A program made the translations under genes and the position numbers. A stretch of 64,000 bases of DNA from NCBI GenBank assembly GCA_000149265.1, contig CH003403.1, positions 56,131-120,130 of the forward strand, in the 5' to 3' direction. Every line of letters starts with the position of its first letter. Within the stretch, counting starts at the first letter, position 1. The stretch is from Ciona savignyi (taxonomy: Eukaryota > Chordata > Ascidiacea > Phlebobranchia > Cionidae). Of the stretch, positions 56,801 through 62,800 are shown one piece after another. The notes below the pieces were generated by a model. It was not told where the DNA came from and ran no database searches. It worked only from the letters and a program-made list of their open reading frames with translations.

Positions 56801-59800
56801 AATAGTCTGAAAGTTTTTCAAAGTGAAAATTCAAGATAAAACCAATTAAAGTATGTTTGTTAGCAGTTATTGTCAAAAAGTGTTGCCTTTGCAAGTAAAC
56901 TTTTATGGAAACTATTATATTTAGAAATAATCTAATATTCGTTTATTTTTTTCTTTCTGCAAGCGTTCCTTACCTTGACAAACTGGTGAAGGATCAGACC
57001 AAGTCGCAGAGGCAGTGCATGTGGTAGTGGTGCTGCCACTTATTACATATCCAGCATCGCATGTGAAGGTGCAGACTGAGTTGGCATCATTTCCATTTGT
57101 GCAACTCACCTGACCATTTTGAGGATTGATCAGCTGTGCACACTGAGCTGTAGAAACGATGCAGATTTTTTAAAAAAAGTTCCAAATTCAGATTTGTTTG
57201 TTTTTCTTGTTTTTGAATCCCTTACCTTGACAAAATGGTGAATCATTAGACCAAGTTCCAGAAAGAGTGCAAGTAGTAGAAGAGCTTCCACTAAGTGTAT
57301 ATCCAGCATTACATGTGAAAGTGCAGACCGAGTTAATATAATTTCCATTAGTGCAACTTCCTTGGCTGTTTGCAGAAATAATAAGCTGCGGACACATTCC
57401 TGTAAAAATGCTATTAATTACATGTCTTGAACTTTATCTACTTTATTGGAAGGGGGTATGGGGTCAATTAAATAGTCTAATAGTTTTCTAAAGTGAAATG
57501 ACAAGATAAAACCAATTAAATTAGGCTTGTTATCAATCGCTGTTAAAAAAATGTTGGCTTTGCAAGTAAACGTTTATGGAAACTACTTCTTTTTGGAAAT
57601 GAATTGATATTTGTTTAATTTTTTGTTTCTGCAAGCGTTTCTTACCTTGACAAACTGGTGAAGGATCGGACCAAGCAGCAGAAGCAGTGCATATGGTAGT
57701 GGAGCTGCCACTTATTACATATCCAACATCGCATGTGAAGGTGCAGACTGAGTTGGCATCATTACCATTTGTGCAACTCACCTGACCATTTTGAGGATTG
57801 ATTAGCTGTGTACACTGACCTGTAGAAAAGATGTAGATTTTAAAAATTATGTTTTAAATTCAGATTTGTTTGTCTTTGTTTGTTTTGAATCCTTACCTTG
57901 ACAAACTGGTGAATCATTAGACCAAGTCCCAGAAACAGTGCAAGTAGTAGAAGAGCTTCCACTGAGTGTATATCCAGCATTACATGTAAAAGTGCAAACT
58001 GAGTTGACATAATTGCCATTAGTGCAACTTCCTTGGCTGTTTGCAGAAATAATAAGCTGCGGACATATTCCTGTAAAAAAGCTTTTAATTACATGTCTCG
58101 AAATGTATCTACTTTATTGGAAGGGGGTATGAGGTAAATTAAATATTCTGAAAGTTTTTAAAAAGTAAAATGACAATATAGAACCAATTAAATTATGCTT
58201 CTTAAGAGTCACTGTCAAAAAATGTTGGCTTTGAAAGTAAACGTTATGAAAACTACAACTTTTTAGACATAGACTACTATTTGTTTAATTTTTTGTTTCT
58301 GCAAGCACTTTTTACCTTGACAAACTGGTGAAGGATCAGACCAAGTCGCAGAGGTAGTGCATGTGGTAGTGGAGCTGCCACTTATTACATATCCAACATC
58401 GCATGTGAAGGTGCAGACTGAGTTGGCATCATTACCATTTGTGCAACTCACCTGACCATTTTGAGGATTAATCAGCTGTGTACACTGACCTGTAGATAAG
58501 ATGTAGAGATTTTAAAAACAAAATTTAGACCAACCAGAGTAGACAGTGCTATCTGGTACATATGGTGATCAAAGAAAACTGTTTTAAAACTATCAGAATA
58601 TTTCGGACTTGGTTGCTAAAGTCTTTTTAGTCGGTTGTTATAACCCCAACTACAATTTTTAAGGAATAAATTCAATTACGAGAGAAAGATAGGATATTTA
58701 TGTTAATAGCCTACCTAGAATAGGATAACCAAGTGGGTTAATACACAGGAAATCATCAGACTACCTCGAACCCACTTTCGGGTTATGGGAGCTATTGCAG
58801 TGTGTTGTGTGTGTTTTAGACATTTCTTTACTTTGGTAGAACCCATTAATCAGCTGGCTTCGGGCAATGTCTATGAAGTGCTCAGCCAATGTCAATTAAT
58901 TTACTTGCCAAAGGACACAACCAACTAGCTAGCAATCAGTTTCGAACCTGCAACCCTTTGGCACTAACTTACCAAGCTTGTATTTTTTTTCATACTTACC
59001 TTGACAAATAGGCACTACATTAGACCAAGTTCCAGAAACAGTGCAAGTAGTAGAAGAGCTTCCACTAAGTGTATATCCAGCATTACATGTGAAAGTGCAG
59101 ACCGAATTTACATAACTGCCATTAGTGCAACTTCCTTGGCTGTTTGCAGGAATAATAAGCTGCGGACATATTCCTGTAATAAAGTTCTTAATTACATGTC
59201 TTGAACTTTATCTACTTTATTGGAAGGGGGTATGGGGTAAATTTAATAGTCTGAAAGTTTTTCAAAGTGAAAATTCAAGATAAAACCAATTAAAGTATGT
59301 TTGTTAGCAGTCATTGTCAAAAAGTGTTGCCTTTGCAAGTAAACTTTTATGGAAACTATTATTTTTAGAAATAAACTAATATTCGTTTATTTTTTTTCTT
59401 TCTGCAAGCGTTCCTTACCTTGACAAACTGGTGAAGGATCAGACCAAGTCGCAGAAGTAGTGCATGTGGTAGTGGAGCTGCCACTTATTACATATCCAGC
59501 ATCGCATGTAAAGGTGCAGACTGAGTTGGCATCATTTCCATTTGTGCAACTCACCTGACCATTTTGAGGATTAATCAGCTGTGTACACTGAGCTGTAGAA
59601 AGGGATAAAGATTTTTTTTTAAAAGTTCCAAATTCAGATTTTTTGTTTTTTTCTTGTTTTTGAATCCTTACCTTGACAAACTGGTGAATCATTAGACCAA
59701 GTCCCAGAAACAGTGCAAGTAGTAGAAGAGCTTCCACTAAGTGTATATCCAGTATTACATGTGAAAGTGCAGACAGAGTCGGCATAATTGCCATTAGTGC

Positions 59801-62800
59801 AACTTCCTTGGCTGTTTGCAGGAATAATAAGCTGCGGACAGATTCCTGTAAAAAAGCTTTTAATTACATGTCTCGAAATGTATCTACTTTATTGGAAGGG
59901 GGTATGAGGTAAATTAAATATTCTGAAAGTTTTAAAAAAGTAAAATGACAATATAGAACCAATTAAATTATGCTTCTTAAGAGTCATTGTCAAAAAAAGT
60001 TGGCTTTGAAAGTAAACGTTTATGAAAATTATTACTTTTTAAAAATGGATTAATATTTGTTAAAAGTTTTTGTTTCTGCAAGCGTTCTCACCTTGACAAA
60101 CCGGTGAAAGATCAGACCAAGTCGCAGAGGAAGTGCATGTGGTAGTGGAGCTGCCACTTATTACATATCCAGCATCGCATGTGAAGGTGCAGACTGAGTT
60201 GGCATCATTTCCATTTGTGCAACTCACCTGACCATTTTGAGGATTGATCAACTGTGTACACTGATCTGTAGAAAGAATGAAGATATAAAAAAAAGTTCCA
60301 AATTCAGGTCAAACGGACAGTGGTATCTGGTACGCACGGTGACTAAAGAAAACTGTTTTAAAACTGTCAGAATATTTCGTACTTGGTTGCTAAAGCCTTT
60401 TAACTAAATTGTTATAACCCCAACTACAACTTTTAAGGAACAGATTTAATTAAAAGAAGATGATATAGTAGGATATGATATTTATACTTAATCCCCGTGA
60501 ATGGGAAAACCAAGGGGCTTAATAAACTGGGAATCATCAGATTACCTCACGACCACCGTCAAGTTAAGGTAGCTATTGCAGTGAATTAATTGTGTATGAT
60601 TCACACATTTCTTCAATTTTGTAAACCCACATAATTAGAGGGGTTCAGGCAATATCTGTGCCTTGCTCAAGGACACAGACGACTAGGAATCGACCAGTTT
60701 TGAACCTGTAACCCTTCAGGTGAAAGGCGAGGCACTAACCCAACAAACTAATGTCGGATAAATAACATTTATGCATTATAACAATATATTTTATATTCAT
60801 ATTCTGCGGTAAACATTAGCAGAAATCAATAAATATTTATATAGTTTGCATGTGTGTGGTTAGTTAGTATGCGAATTTTTGTTTATTTAATGACATTATG
60901 AAATAAATTTGCTGACATTATGAAGTAAATTAAATTTATTTCCATGTGATAGTGGAGTTTTTTCTTCTTCTTGTTTTTGAATCCTTACCTTGACAAACTG
61001 GTGTATCATGAGACCAAGTCCCAGAAACAGTGCAAGTAGTAGAAGAGCTTCCACTAAGTGTATATCCAGCATTACATGTGAAAGTGCAGACAGAGTTAAC
61101 ATAACTGCCATTAGTGCAACTTCCTTGGCTGTTTGCAGGAATAATGAGCTGCAGACACATTCCTGTAAAAAAGCTATTAATTACATTTCTAGTTTTTTAA
61201 AATGAATTAATATTCGTTTAATTTTTTTGTTTCTGCAAGCGTTTATACCTTGACAAACTGCTGAAGGATCAGACCAAGTCGCAGAGGCAGTGCATGTGGT
61301 AGTGGAGCTGCCACTTATTACATATCCAGCATCGCATGTGAAGGTGCAGACTGAGTTGGCATCATTACCATTTGTGCAACTCACCTGACCATTTTGAGGA
61401 TTGATCAGCTGTGTACACTGAGCTGTAGAAAGGATGAAGATTTTAAAAACTAAGTTCCAAATTTAGGTCAAATGAACAGTGGTATCTGATACGAAAAGTG
61501 ACTAATTAAAACTATTTTAAAACTGTCAGAATATTTGGGAGTTGGTTGCTACAGCTTCATTACTGAGTTGTTATAACCAAAATTACAACTTTTAAGAAAC
61601 GGATTTTATTGCAAGAGTCTTCTAAAGTGAAATGACAAGATACAACCAATTAAATTAGGCTCGTTCTCAGTCACTGTTAAAAATGTTGGCTTTGAAAGTA
61701 AATGTTTATGGAACTTTTTAGAAATGGATTACTATTTGTTTAATTTTTTGTTTCTGCAAGCGCCCCTTACCTTGACAAACTGGCGAAGGATCAGACCAAG
61801 TCGCAGAGGCAGTGCATGTGGTAGTGGAGCTGCCACTTATTACATATCCAACATCGCATGTGAAGGTGCAGACTGAGTTGGCATCATTTCCATTTGTGCA
61901 ACTCACCTGACCATTTTGAGGATTGATCAGCTGTGCACACTGACCTGTAGAAAAAGATGAAGATTTTTTTAAGAAAGTTCCAAATTCAGATTTGTTTGTT
62001 TTTTTTCTTGTTTTTAAATCCTTACCTTGACAAACTGGTGAACTATTAGACCAAGTTCCCGAAACAGTGCAAGTAGTTGAAGAGCTTCCACTAAGTGTAT
62101 ATCCAGCATTACATGTGAAAGTGCAAACTGAGTTGACATAATTGTCATTGGTGCAACTTCCTTGGCTGTTTGCAGGATTTATTAGCTGCGGACAGATTCC
62201 TGTAAAAAGCTATTAATTATATGTGTTAAAATTTATCTACTCTATTGGAAGGGGGTATGGGATAAATTAAATAAGAAAAGACAAGCTAGTAGAAATTAAG
62301 TTATGCTTGCTATCAGTCACTGTAATAATATCTTTGCAAGTAAATGTTCATGCGAAATAACTTTTTAGAAATCAATTTTAGTAAATTTGTTTTGCAGTAT
62401 TAAAATTTGTTTAAATTTTTTGTTTCTGCAAGCGCTTTTTACCTTGACAAACTGGTGAAGGATCGGACCAAGTCGCAGAGGCAGTGCATGTGGTAGTGGA
62501 GCTGCCACTTATTACATATCCAGCATCGCATGTGAAGGTGCAGACTGAGTTGGCATCATTTCCATTTGTGCAACTCACCTGACCATTTTGAGGATTGATC
62601 AGCTGTGAACACTGACCTATAGAAAGATGTAGGAAGGAATATTGAAATGGGATAGGAAAAGACAATTATGTTTTAGAAGTTTTCCCACTGTTAATCATAA
62701 GATTATTTTGCAAATACATAAGGGAGCGTTACCACATTGGTAATGGGGAAGATTGCTCGCAAATATGCTAGACAGTGATATCACATAGGTATTCATCAGA

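Noticed and set aside
50351-61205. Plus-strand open frames reading SSRRASTKCISSITCESADR
   Set aside because: They are the antisense of type B CCP exons and recur only because the exons do.
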